Positions 1 to 7,357 of a stretch of DNA of 64,000 bases are shown here, piece after piece. The notes under the pieces were generated by a model, which was given only the letters and a program-made list of their open reading frames with translations, was not told where the DNA came from and ran no database searches. Source of the DNA: Terriglobia bacterium (GTDB lineage Bacteria; Acidobacteriota; Terriglobia; Acidiferrales; UBA7541); NCBI GenBank assembly GCA_020072785.1, contig JAIQGG010000002.1, forward strand, positions 1,488,001-1,552,000, read 5' to 3'. Numbering within the stretch: the stretch's first letter is position 1; every line of letters starts with the position of its first letter. The position numbers were made by a program, and so were the translations under genes.

Positions 1-293
1 GGAGTGCCGCCACCGGAGTCGCCCGGAGGGGCGGGAAGAGCACGGGCCACCTCTTGGCCGATGATGACGCCGCCCATGGCCGGGGAGACGACAGCTTCGA
101 CGCGGTCCTGCGCGAAGCAGGTCGCCAGGGCCGCGCCCAGGCGCTCCGCGTAACGGGGATACTGCAGCACCAGGGCGCACTGCACGTACATGGCGCTGTG
201 CAGACCGCTGGAAAGCTCGAAATGGCCGCGGCGGATGGCCCCTGCGGATTCGAAAAGCTTGAGGAATTGCTCGCCAGAGTCCATGCCGTCCAT
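1..293 (-). CDS. pyrE: Orotate phosphoribosyltransferase, 5' part (3' end outside window)
   Basis: Reverse-strand translation from the ATG at 293 shows the OPRT N-terminal signature: residues FESAGAI, GHFELSSGLHS, YVQC and, about 70 residues in, SPAMGGVIIGQEVARAL. OPRT joins orotate to PRPP to form orotidine 5'-phosphate in cytosolic UMP synthesis. The reading frame is open to base 1, so the PRPP-binding C-terminal half lies outside the window. A second in-frame ATG three codons later (284) is an alternative start. After the GQEVARAL segment a short Pro/Gly-rich stretch precedes the edge; whether it is a normal loop cannot be judged here. The gene is divergent from the TolC-type gene at 528. 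Confidence 0.88.
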   Translation of the reverse strand, partial: MDGMDSGEQFLKLFESAGAIRRGHFELSSGLHSAMYVQCALVLQYPRYAERLGAALATCFAQDRVEAVVSPAMGGVIIGQEVARALPAPPGDSGGGT

Positions 294-527
294 CACCCGG
301 AAAAGTGCAGTAAATCACGAAGCCTCAGCAGCCTAGTCGTGGTCCGGCGCGTTGTCAAGAAAGAGGCCCCCTGCTAGACTCAGCGGGTGCCGCGGGGTGC
401 GGCGCGCCTCGAAAGAATGCTGCGATGTGGCGATTTGATGAAACAAATTCCCTTTCGCCAACGTTCCACTGATTTGAGAGTCTTGCGTCTAACTGCGGGT
501 ACGGGATACCGAGGGGTGAGGATCACA

Positions 528-2594
528 ATGAGAATGTCGTTCGCTCGTTCGCTATTCGCGGCTTGGCTGGCACTGGTGCTGGGCGCCGGCCCGGGCACTC
601 CGCTATTTGCACAGGAAGCGGCGCAGCAGCCCGGCACGCCGGCGGTAAAGACCGCGCCCGGCGCGGCGCAGCAGCCCGGCACGCCGGCGGCAAAGACCAC
701 GCCCGGCGCGACGCCGCTCTCGCTGCAGCTCTCCACGCACAATTTTTCGCGCGCGCCGCGGGCGTTCCCCAACCTCATCAATCCCTATCGGCCAATCAAG
801 CTGGAGCCGCCGAACCTGGAGAATTCGCTGCGGCTGGAGCAGTTGATCCACGACGGGAAGCTCGAGATCAGCCTGCGGGAGACGATCGAATTGGCGCTGG
901 AAAACAACCTGGACATCGTGGTGCAGCGCTACAACCCGTGGATCGCGGACACGGACATCCTGCGCACGCTGGGAGGCGGTACGGGCCGGGGACTTTCGGG
1001 CACGGGAACGGCGACGTCGCTGGGCTCGATTCCCCCGCTGAATTTCGATCCGACCCTGACGTCGACAATCGCGTATGACGACCGCACCACGCCCGTGAAC
1101 AACCCCTTCACGGCGGGGACCGGCACAGCGGCGCTGACCAGCCTGAAGACGCACACGGCGCAGTACAACATGCAATATTCGCAGGGCTTCTGGACGGGCA
1201 CGGGCCTGGGGGTTTCCTGGAACAATACGCGAAGCTCGACCAGCTCTCCGGCGGCGCTGTTCAATCCGTCGGTGCAGAGTTCGCTGTTTGTTTCCATTCA
1301 GCAGGAACTGCTGAACGGCTTCGGGCTGCTGCCGAACACGCGCAACATCCGCATCGCCAAGAACAACCGCAAGATCGCGGACCTGCAGTTCGAGCAGCAG
1401 GCCATCACCACGATCACGGGGACGATCAACACCTACTGGGAGCTGGTGTACGCGCGGGAGAACGTGAAGGTGCAGGAGCGCGCGGTGGGGGTCGCGGAGA
1501 AGCTCTATTCCGACAACAAGAAGCAGGTGGAGATCGGCACGATGGCGCCGATCGACGTGGTGCGCGCGGAATCCGAGGTGGCGACCAACCGGCAAAACCT
1601 GATCGTGGCCCAGACGGTGCTGCTGCAACAGCAGCAGGCGCTGAAAAACGCCATTTCCAAGAATCCGCTGGATGCGAAACTGATAGACGTGGAAATCATC
1701 CCCACGGATCTGCCGGCCAAGCCGGAGCAGATCGAGGCGCCGACGTTTGCGGAAGCACTGAGAGAGGCGTTTGCCAACCGGCCGGACCTGCGGCAGCAGG
1801 ACTACAACCTGAAGAACGCGGACATCAGCGTGCGGGCGACGCGCAATGCGCTGTTACCCGTGGCGTCCGTCAGCGCGCAGTACGGCACGGTGGGGCTGGC
1901 GGGCAATTCCGCCCTTCTGGGGACGCCGTCGGTAGTGGCGGGCACGCCGGTGGTGGACGCCAGCGGATTGCCGGTCACCGTGCTCGACGCCAGCAATGCG
2001 CCCATTCCGATTTATCTGCCGCAGAGCGTGCCGAATGTCACGGGCCTGGCGAAAGACGGGCTGGGCGGGGCGATGAGCCAGGTGTTCCACAATCAGTTTC
2101 CGGACTACGCGGTGCAGTTCAGCCTGACCATTCCCCTGCGCAACCGGCAGGCGCAAGCGGACAATCAGCGCGCGCTGCTGGCGCAGAGACAGCTCGAGGC
2201 ACAAGTGCAGCAGCTCAAGAATGCGGCGCTGCTGGACGTGCGCAACGCGTACATCGCGCTGGAACAGGACCGGGCGCGGGTGGAGGCGGCGGTGAAGGCG
2301 CGGGTGCTGCAGGAACAGACGTTTGACGCCGAGCAGAAGAAGTACCAGCTGGGGGCATCGACGGTATTTCTGGTGATTCAGACGCAGCGCGACCTGACCA
2401 CGGCGCAGGGCAACGAACTGCGCGCGCTGGTGGACCTGGTCAAGGCCAAGGCGGATTACGAGCGGGCTCTGGGACGGACGCTGGACGTGAACCGCGTGAC
2501 GCTGGCCGACGCCAAGAGCGGCGAGGTGGAGCGGGAAACGCTGATCCCGGGAACGCTGCACGGCGAGGTAGTGGGCACTTCGAAGGGCAATTAG
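528..2594 (+). CDS. TolC-family outer-membrane efflux channel protein
   Basis: 688 aa, outer-membrane factor (TolC/OEP) family, which forms trimeric barrels with periplasmic alpha-helical tunnels serving tripartite efflux pumps or type I export. The ATG at 528 is chosen because it follows a GAGG/GGTGAGGA-like ribosome site and opens directly onto a signal peptide of about 29 residues ending ...PLFAQ. The mature protein begins with a low-complexity stretch (AAQQPGTPA repeated twice, from a 45-bp tandem duplication at 618-707), then two OEP repeats rich in Ala/Gln/Leu coiled-coil helices; the end of the second contains YQLGASTVFLVIQTQRDL. It is longer than typical TolC, owing to the N-terminal repeat and a loop insertion (encoded around 1880-2100). 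No inner-membrane or adaptor pump subunit lies beside it, so the substrate is unknown. A terminator hairpin follows at 2621. Confidence 0.88.
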   Translation: MRMSFARSLFAAWLALVLGAGPGTPLFAQEAAQQPGTPAVKTAPGAAQQPGTPAAKTTPGATPLSLQLSTHNFSRAPRAFPNLINPYRPIKLEPPNLENSLRLEQLIHDGKLEISLRETIELALENNLDIVVQRYNPWIADTDILRTLGGGTGRGLSGTGTATSLGSIPPLNFDPTLTSTIAYDDRTTPVNNPFTAGTGTAALTSLKTHTAQYNMQYSQGFWTGTGLGVSWNNTRSSTSSPAALFNPSVQSSLFVSIQQELLNGFGLLPNTRNIRIAKNNRKIADLQFEQQAITTITGTINTYWELVYARENVKVQERAVGVAEKLYSDNKKQVEIGTMAPIDVVRAESEVATNRQNLIVAQTVLLQQQQALKNAISKNPLDAKLIDVEIIPTDLPAKPEQIEAPTFAEALREAFANRPDLRQQDYNLKNADISVRATRNALLPVASVSAQYGTVGLAGNSALLGTPSVVAGTPVVDASGLPVTVLDASNAPIPIYLPQSVPNVTGLAKDGLGGAMSQVFHNQFPDYAVQFSLTIPLRNRQAQADNQRALLAQRQLEAQVQQLKNAALLDVRNAYIALEQDRARVEAAVKARVLQEQTFDAEQKKYQLGASTVFLVIQTQRDLTTAQGNELRALVDLVKAKADYERALGRTLDVNRVTLADAKSGEVERETLIPGTLHGEVVGTSKGN
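618..707 (+). repeat. 45-bp tandem duplication inside the TolC-type gene
   Basis: Two near-identical 45-bp units (starting at 618 and 663) encode a 15-residue Ala/Gln/Pro/Lys/Thr-rich unit twice just after the signal peptide. The copies differ at a few positions, for example AVKTAPG versus AAKTTPG. It keeps the reading frame and lengthens the flexible N-terminus of the mature protein. Confidence 0.85.
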
Positions 2595-2620
2595 CGCCGC
2601 GGCATCCGTGTGCTTGCCCG

Positions 2621-2655
2621 GCCGGTCCCGCGGCGGTGCAGGGACCGGCTTTTTT
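2621..2655 (+). terminator. Rho-independent terminator after the TolC-type gene
   Basis: A perfect 9-bp stem (GCCGGTCCC at 2621-2629 with GGGACCGGC at 2641-2649), an 11-nt loop and a run of six T at 2650-2655, 26 nt after the TolC-type stop codon. Confidence 0.9.
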
Positions 2656-2692
2656 CTGCGCGGCAGAGCGCCGCGCGGCCATTTCCCTTTCC

Positions 2693-2778
2693 GGGGGACC
2701 GCGAAGCGGTCGACGTCACGGGGGACCGCAAAGCGGTCGACGTCACGGGTGACCGCAAAGCGGTCAACGTCCGCGGCA
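2693..2778. repeat. Three tandem 27-bp repeats, each with a short hairpin
   Basis: Three copies at exact 27-bp spacing lie between the terminator and icmA. Each carries the 15-nt inverted repeat GACCGC-(N)AA-GCGGTC (2697-2711, 2724-2738, 2751-2765), followed by GACGTC-like bases. The third copy has diverged most. No spacers separate the units, so this is not a CRISPR. They could be a REP/BIME-like element or tandem regulator sites upstream of the acyl-CoA mutase genes. No gene is evident in 2656-2906. Confidence 0.8.
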
Positions 2779-2906
2779 AGCGCGCCGTCTGTCGCCGATA
2801 TTTGCAGCACCTGCGCTTGTCCTCGGCAGCGCTTTCGACTACCATACAGTAGGTCCGCATAATTCAACCGGTTGTTTGAATTTTTGCGCCCCGGGAGTGC
2901 CGCACC

Positions 2907-4625
2907 ATGGCTGAACAGGACAAGGGACTCACGCAGACTGTAGCCGCCTCCGAGGCTTCCTCCGCGCACCGCGAACCCTCGGCCAAAGAGCGCGCATGGG
3001 AAGAAAACACGCTGCGGCCCACCCTGGAGAAGAGCCCGGAGCGGCTGCCGGAATTCACGACCATCTCAGGCTATCCGATCCGCCGCCTGTACACTCCGGC
3101 CGATCTTCCCGGCTTCGACGCCGACCGCGACCTGGGCTTGCCCGGCGAACCGCCGTACACGCGGGGCATTCATTCGACAATGCACCGCGGGCGGCTGTGG
3201 ACCATGCGGCAGTTTGCAGGGTTCGGCACCGCCGAGGACACCAACCAGCGCTTCCGCTACCTGCTCGCGCAGGGACAGACGGGCCTGTCCACGGCGTTCG
3301 ACCTGCCGACCCTGATGGGATACGACTCCGATCATGCTCTTGCGGAGGGCGAAGTCGGCAAGTGCGGCGTGGCCATCTCTTCCCTGGCGGACATGGAAGT
3401 GCTCTTCGACAAGATTCCGCTGGCCGATGTAACCACGTCGATGACCATCAATTCGCCCGCGGCGATTATCTGGGCCATGTACCTGGCGGTGGCGGAAAAG
3501 CAGGGTGCGGACTGGAAGAAGATCTCCGGAACGATCCAGAACGACATTCTGAAGGAATACATCGCGCAGAAGGAGTACATCTACCCGCCGGAACCCTCGA
3601 TGCGGCTGGTGATCGACACGTTCGAATTCGGGGTGAAGAACACGCCGAAGTTCAACACCATCTCCATCAGCGGGTATCACATCCGCGAGGCGGGATCGAC
3701 GGCCATCCAGGAGCTGGCGTTCACGCTGCGCGACGGCATGGAGTACGTGGAATACGCGCTGCGCCGCGGGCTGAACGTGGACGAGTTCGGGCCGCAGCTG
3801 TCATTTTTCTTCAACGCGCACAGCGATTTCTTCGAAGAGATCGCCAAGTACCGCGCGGCGCGGCGCATCTGGCACAAGGCCATGGTCGAGCGCTACGGCG
3901 CGAAGGGCGCGCGGTCGTGGGCGCTGCGCTTCCACACGCAGACGGCGGGATGCTCGCTGACGGCGCAGCAGCCGTACAACAACGTGGTGCGCACGGCGAT
4001 CCAGGCGCTGGCCGCGGTGCTGGGCGGAACGCAGTCGCTGCATACCAACTCGCTGGACGAAGCCTGGGCGTTGCCCACGGAGTTCGCGGCCACGATCGCG
4101 CTGCGCACGCAGCAGATCATCGCCCACGAGACCGGGGTGACCAATACGGTGGATCCGCTGGGCGGCTCGTATTTCGTGGAGACGCTGACCAACGAGATCG
4201 AGCGCGCCGCGTGGGACTACATCCACAAGATCGACGCCATGGGCGGGATGGTGGCGGCGATCGAGCGCAGCTATCCGCAGCGCGAGATAGCCGAGGCTTC
4301 CTACCGCTACCAGATGGCCGTGGACCACAAGGAAAAGATCATGGTCGGGGTCAACGACTACGTGGCCGACGAAAAGCCGCTGGAGATTCTGCAGATTGAC
4401 GAGACCGTGGCGCACCGCCAGGCGGAACGCCTGAGCAAGCTGCGCGCGGAGCGGTCCAACGACGAAGTGGCCCGGCGGCTGGGCGCGCTGCGCAAGGCCG
4501 CCGAGGGCAAAGACAACCTGATGCCCTTCCTCTACGACGCGGTGAAGGCGTATGCGACGCTTGGGGAGATCTGCGACGCCATGCGCGCCGTCTTCGGCAC
4601 CTACGAGGAAGTCGCAATCACCTAA
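2907..4625 (+). CDS. icmA: Isobutyryl-CoA mutase large subunit (B12-dependent acyl-CoA mutase family)
   Basis: 572 aa, the separate large (TIM-barrel, substrate-binding) subunit of an adenosylcobalamin-dependent acyl-CoA mutase. Family motifs are clear: [20 protein letters not shown] (95-114), [18 protein letters not shown] (126-143), [15 protein letters not shown] (251-265, with H258) and [16 protein letters not shown]. Two positions decide substrate in this family. The residue after WTMRQ is F103, where methylmalonyl-CoA mutases have Tyr (Y89 in Propionibacterium). Q221, in AQKEYIYPP, sits where those enzymes have Arg (R207). Phe/Gln is the isobutyryl-CoA mutase pattern (F80/Q198 in Streptomyces IcmA; the offset of 23 is the same for both). 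The protein is therefore predicted to interconvert isobutyryl-CoA and n-butyryl-CoA, although automated annotation would call it methylmalonyl-CoA mutase. Size and split subunits also match IcmA/IcmB. An acidic N-terminal extension of about 45 residues precedes the core. Confidence 0.85.
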   Translation: MAEQDKGLTQTVAASEASSAHREPSAKERAWEENTLRPTLEKSPERLPEFTTISGYPIRRLYTPADLPGFDADRDLGLPGEPPYTRGIHSTMHRGRLWTMRQFAGFGTAEDTNQRFRYLLAQGQTGLSTAFDLPTLMGYDSDHALAEGEVGKCGVAISSLADMEVLFDKIPLADVTTSMTINSPAAIIWAMYLAVAEKQGADWKKISGTIQNDILKEYIAQKEYIYPPEPSMRLVIDTFEFGVKNTPKFNTISISGYHIREAGSTAIQELAFTLRDGMEYVEYALRRGLNVDEFGPQLSFFFNAHSDFFEEIAKYRAARRIWHKAMVERYGAKGARSWALRFHTQTAGCSLTAQQPYNNVVRTAIQALAAVLGGTQSLHTNSLDEAWALPTEFAATIALRTQQIIAHETGVTNTVDPLGGSYFVETLTNEIERAAWDYIHKIDAMGGMVAAIERSYPQREIAEASYRYQMAVDHKEKIMVGVNDYVADEKPLEILQIDETVAHRQAERLSKLRAERSNDEVARRLGALRKAAEGKDNLMPFLYDAVKAYATLGEICDAMRAVFGTYEEVAIT

Positions 4626-4664
4626 GTCTGACAAATCCAAGGACGTTCCGGGAACACAACCCTT

Positions 4665-5069
4665 ATGCCTGAGAAGAAGATTCGAGTGTTGATTGCCAAG
4701 CCGGGGCTGGATGGGCATGACCGCGGCGCCAAAGTGATCGCGCGGGCGTTGCGCGATGCGGGCATGGAAGTAATCTACACCGGCTTGCGGCAGACGCCGG
4801 AGATGATCGCTTCGGCGGCGGTGCAGGAGGACGTGGACGTCATCGGCCTGTCGATTCTGTCCGGGGCGCACAATACGATCTGCCCGCAACTGCTGAACCT
4901 GCTGCGCGAAAAGGGCATGCCGGATGTGACCGTGCTGGTCGGCGGGATTATCCCGGAAGCGGACATTGCCGCGCTCAAGAAGGCAGGCATCGCAGAGATT
5001 TTCCTCCCCGGCACCTCCACGCAGGACATCGTGGCCTTCATCCACAAGCGCCACGGGCAACAGGCGTAA
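4665..5069 (+). CDS. icmB: Isobutyryl-CoA mutase small subunit, cobalamin-binding
   Basis: 134 aa, a stand-alone B12-binding domain. The base-off cobalamin motif D16-x-H18-x-x-G21 (in LDGHDRG) supplies the lower axial histidine; S63-x-L65 and GG at 93-94 complete the nucleotide-tail pocket. It begins 39 nt after the large-subunit stop codon and is co-transcribed with it; the two should form the heterotetrameric mutase. Length matches Streptomyces IcmB (about 136 aa). No MeaB/ArgK-type chaperone GTPase or reactivase is adjacent, so it must be encoded elsewhere if present. Confidence 0.88.
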   Translation: MPEKKIRVLIAKPGLDGHDRGAKVIARALRDAGMEVIYTGLRQTPEMIASAAVQEDVDVIGLSILSGAHNTICPQLLNLLREKGMPDVTVLVGGIIPEADIAALKKAGIAEIFLPGTSTQDIVAFIHKRHGQQA

Positions 5070-5115
5070 GCCGCACTCGTATGCGGCGGCTCCTTCCCAG
5101 CACAAGCACGCGCGG

Positions 5116-5134
5116 AAAAGAGGACCTCTCTTTT
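5116..5134 (+). terminator. Possible weak terminator after icmB
   Basis: A 7-bp AT-rich inverted repeat, AAAAGAG (5116-5122) and CTCTTTT (5128-5134), lies about 50 nt after icmB; the T tract is part of the stem. Low GC in the stem makes termination uncertain. Confidence 0.3.
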
Positions 5135-5199
5135 GGCGTGATTTCGGAAAGCAGGGCGGCTTTCTGACCGCGGAACAAACGGGAGTGGAGAGCCCCCGG

Positions 5200-5220
5200 C
5201 ATACCGTATTATGGTATGAT
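5200..5220. promoter_or_regulatory. Inverted repeat overlapping a -10-like element
   Basis: CATACC (5200-5205) and GGTATG (5213-5218) form a perfect dyad with a 7-nt AT-rich centre. The 3' arm overlaps TATGAT (5215-5220), a good -10 hexamer, 38 nt before the selenoprotein start codon. No convincing -35 box is seen. A repressor or activator operator over the promoter is a reasonable reading. Confidence 0.4.
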
Positions 5221-5257
5221 CACTGCGCCTTGCTTGCGCTTGGATAAGGAGACTTCA

Positions 5258-5827
5258 ATGGCCCGCATCAGCTATGTGGCTCCAGAGACGATTGCCGACC
5301 CGCAAATACGCCAGTGGCTCGAGGCCTCGATCAAGGCCGGACGACCCGGGCCGGAGAATCAGGCCATTCGCGCGCATCAGCCGGACGTGATGCGTTCATT
5401 CACCACGACCTTTGACATGCTGTTCAAGAAAGACAAGGGCACCGTGGAGTGGGAGCTCAAGGAACTGCTGCGGGCCTACATCGCCATCAGCATGTCCTGC
5501 AATTATTGAATGAACCAGGGATCCGCGCAGGGTGCGCGGAACAAAGAAGACCGGATGTCGGAAGTGCATAAGTACGAAGAGTCCGAGCGGTTTACGGCGC
5601 GCGAAAAACTCGCCTTGAGCTATGCCGACGCCATCATGTGGGCTCCGGAGAGAGCGGACGATGCCCTGTGGCAGCGGCTGCACGCCGAATTCAGCGAGCC
5701 GCAGATCGTGGAGATCGGGTACTGGACAGGATTCATCTTCGGCGGGCAACGCTGGCTGCGCACGCTGCAGACCCAAGCCGGTGAACTTTCCGCATTTCTC
5801 GCGCAAAAGAGAAACGAAAAAGCATAG
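5258..5827 (+). CDS. AhpD/carboxymuconolactone decarboxylase-like selenoprotein (UGA read as Sec at residue 84)
   Basis: Read through one in-frame TGA (5507-5509), this is a single 189-residue AhpD-like protein. The ATG at 5258 follows an AAGGAGA ribosome site. Residues 1-83 carry the family N-terminal part (ELKELLRAYIAISMSCNY). After the stop the same frame continues without a gap into NQGSAQGARN, then ERFTAREKLALSYADAIMW and FSEPQIVEIGYWTGFIFGGQRWL, the usual C-terminal half. Family members have a redox C-x-x-C here; this gene has C81-N82-Y83-TGA, so TGA stands exactly at the second Cys. A hairpin 19 nt downstream has the geometry of a bacterial SECIS. AhpD-like selenoproteins are a known class. 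Expected role: thiol/selenol peroxidase or peroxidase-recycling activity in the cytosol. Alternatives are a nonsense mutation or sequencing error, or a restart at the ATG directly after TGA. The dctA-like gene begins 2 nt after its stop codon. Confidence 0.75.
5507..5542 (+). promoter_or_regulatory. Predicted bacterial SECIS element with Sec UGA codon
   Basis: The TGA at 5507-5509 is followed 19 nt later by a 5-nt apical loop AGGGT (5529-5533) closed by six consecutive G-C pairs, CCGCGC (5523-5528) with GCGCGG (5534-5539), plus a T-A pair (5522/5540). Bacterial SECIS elements need a stem-loop whose apical loop starts about 16-37 nt after UGA and has a G among its first two loop bases. Both conditions hold (A then G). 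The loop ends in T, as GGU/GU-type loops often do. Confidence 0.72.
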
Positions 5828-5829
5828 CC

Positions 5830-7095
5830 GTGACCCGCCGCCCCTGGTACAGAGACCTTTACGTGCAGGTCCTGGTGGCGATCGCCCTGGGCATCTTCGC
5901 CGGGCACTTCTTCCCCCAAGCAGGCATAGCCCTCAAACCGCTGGGCGACGGTTTCATCGCGCTCATCAAAATGATGATCGGGCCGGTGATCTTCTGCGTG
6001 CTGGTGCAGGGCATCGGGTCCATGACCGACATGAAGAAGGTCGGGCGCGTGGGCTTGAAGACGCTGGTTTATTTCGAAGTGGTGTCCGTGTCGGCGCTGC
6101 TCATCGGCATGCTGGTGGCGCAAGCGGGGCAGCCGGGCCGGGGATTGAACATCAATCCGGCATCGCTCGACGCCAAATCAGTGGCCGCGTACGTCAGCCA
6201 CGCCAGCCGCGCCAAGGATGCCGGACTCCTCGCCCGGCTGCTGGAAATCATTCCCGCAACGTTTCTGGATGCCTTCGTTCACGACAATGTTCTACAGGTG
6301 GTGCTGATCGCCATCCTCTGCGGCTTCGCCATTTCGCGCCTGGGAGAGGGCAGCGCCCGGGTGACGCGCGCGGTCAGCGTGGCCAGCAAAGTGTGTTTCG
6401 GCATCATCCGCATGATCGTGCAACTGGCGCCCATTGGCGCATTTGGAGCCATGGCCTTCACCGTCGGCCGTTACGACCTCGCCGCGCTCTCCAATCTCGC
6501 CAAGCTGATTGGAACTTTTTATCTCACCAGTGTGATCTTCGTCGTGCTCATTCTCGGGAGCATCGCGTACCTGGCGGGCTTTTCGCTCTTCCGTTTTCTC
6601 GCCTACATCAAGGACGAGCTCCTGATCGTGCTGGGCACCAGCTCGTCGGAAACCGTGATTCCGGACATGCTCCAGAAGCTGGAGCGCCTGGGCGCGCCGC
6701 GCTCGATTGTGGGGCTGGTGTTTCCGATGGGCTACAGCTTCAATACCGACGGAGCGAATATCTATATCACCCTGGCGGTGCTCTTCCTGGCGCAGGCCAC
6801 CAACGTGCATTTCACGCTGGGGCAGGAGGTGCGCGTGCTGCTCTTCGCCATGATTGCGTCGACGGGAGGCGCGGGCGTGCCCGGCGGAGCTTTCGTGAAG
6901 GTGGCGGCGGTGCTCAGCGTCTTCCCCGAAATACCCGTGCAAGCGCTGGCGCTTCTGCTGGGAGTCGACAAATTCATGAGCGAATGCCGGGCCTTGACGA
7001 ACGTCGTCGGCAACGGCGTGGCCACGATTGTGGTCAGCCGGTGGGAGGGCGAACTGGACGTGGCGAAAATGCGCGAGGTACTTGGCGGCAAATAG
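5830..7095 (+). CDS. dctA: Dicarboxylate/amino acid:cation symporter, DctA type
   Basis: 421 aa, DAACS family, an inner-membrane sodium- or proton-coupled importer of C4-dicarboxylates or acidic amino acids. The conserved second half is intact: the first re-entrant loop serine motif SSSE (271-274), the TM7 motif GYSFNTDGAN (301-310) and the second re-entrant loop TGGAGVPGG (345-353). Hydrophobic segments fit the usual eight helices. The start is a GTG at 5830, two nucleotides after the selenoprotein stop, so it is probably translationally coupled; no strong ribosome site is visible. The exact substrate cannot be read from sequence. Confidence 0.87.
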   Translation: MTRRPWYRDLYVQVLVAIALGIFAGHFFPQAGIALKPLGDGFIALIKMMIGPVIFCVLVQGIGSMTDMKKVGRVGLKTLVYFEVVSVSALLIGMLVAQAGQPGRGLNINPASLDAKSVAAYVSHASRAKDAGLLARLLEIIPATFLDAFVHDNVLQVVLIAILCGFAISRLGEGSARVTRAVSVASKVCFGIIRMIVQLAPIGAFGAMAFTVGRYDLAALSNLAKLIGTFYLTSVIFVVLILGSIAYLAGFSLFRFLAYIKDELLIVLGTSSSETVIPDMLQKLERLGAPRSIVGLVFPMGYSFNTDGANIYITLAVLFLAQATNVHFTLGQEVRVLLFAMIASTGGAGVPGGAFVKVAAVLSVFPEIPVQALALLLGVDKFMSECRALTNVVGNGVATIVVSRWEGELDVAKMREVLGGK

Positions 7096-7284
7096 CGCCG
7101 GCAAACAACGATAGATCGAAATACGAGATCCCACAACACCAGCAGCAATCCGCACGGAGAACAAGCGAGGCCATTCCCTTCTCCGGACCGGCCCCCATAT
7201 CTACCGCCTTCGCGACAAAAAGGGCCTCTCCCCTTGCGCGGCCGCAGGGCCCGGCGCGGCCTCGCACAAAGCGGCGTTACCCCT

Positions 7285-7290
7285 TATACT
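7285..7290 (+). promoter_or_regulatory. Possible -10 element of the leucine/histidine catabolic operon
   Basis: TATACT, 72 nt before the preferred start codon of the carboxylase gene, inside the otherwise gene-free 7096-7357 interval. No -35 match lies at 16-18 nt, so this rests on the -10 hexamer alone. Confidence 0.3.
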
Positions 7291-7357
7291 GAGCGCTCGG
7301 CCGCAGCGTAAGCGCGCCGTGGCGCCCGTTGCGCAAAATCCATCGCGAGGTCCGCGC

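Noticed and set aside
54-377. Plus-strand open frame at the left edge
   Set aside because: It is the antisense of pyrE, whose conserved motifs are on the minus strand.
603-1628. Long minus-strand open frame opposite the TolC-type gene
   Set aside because: Arg/His-rich antisense translation typical of high-GC DNA; the plus-strand frame has a signal peptide and family motifs.
2693-2778. CRISPR-like array
   Set aside because: The repeat units abut with no spacers, and no cas genes are nearby.
5510-5827. A separate 105-residue gene starting at the ATG right after the TGA
   Set aside because: It has no ribosome site of its own, its N-terminus would lack the first half of the fold, and together with the upstream frame it gives one complete family protein.
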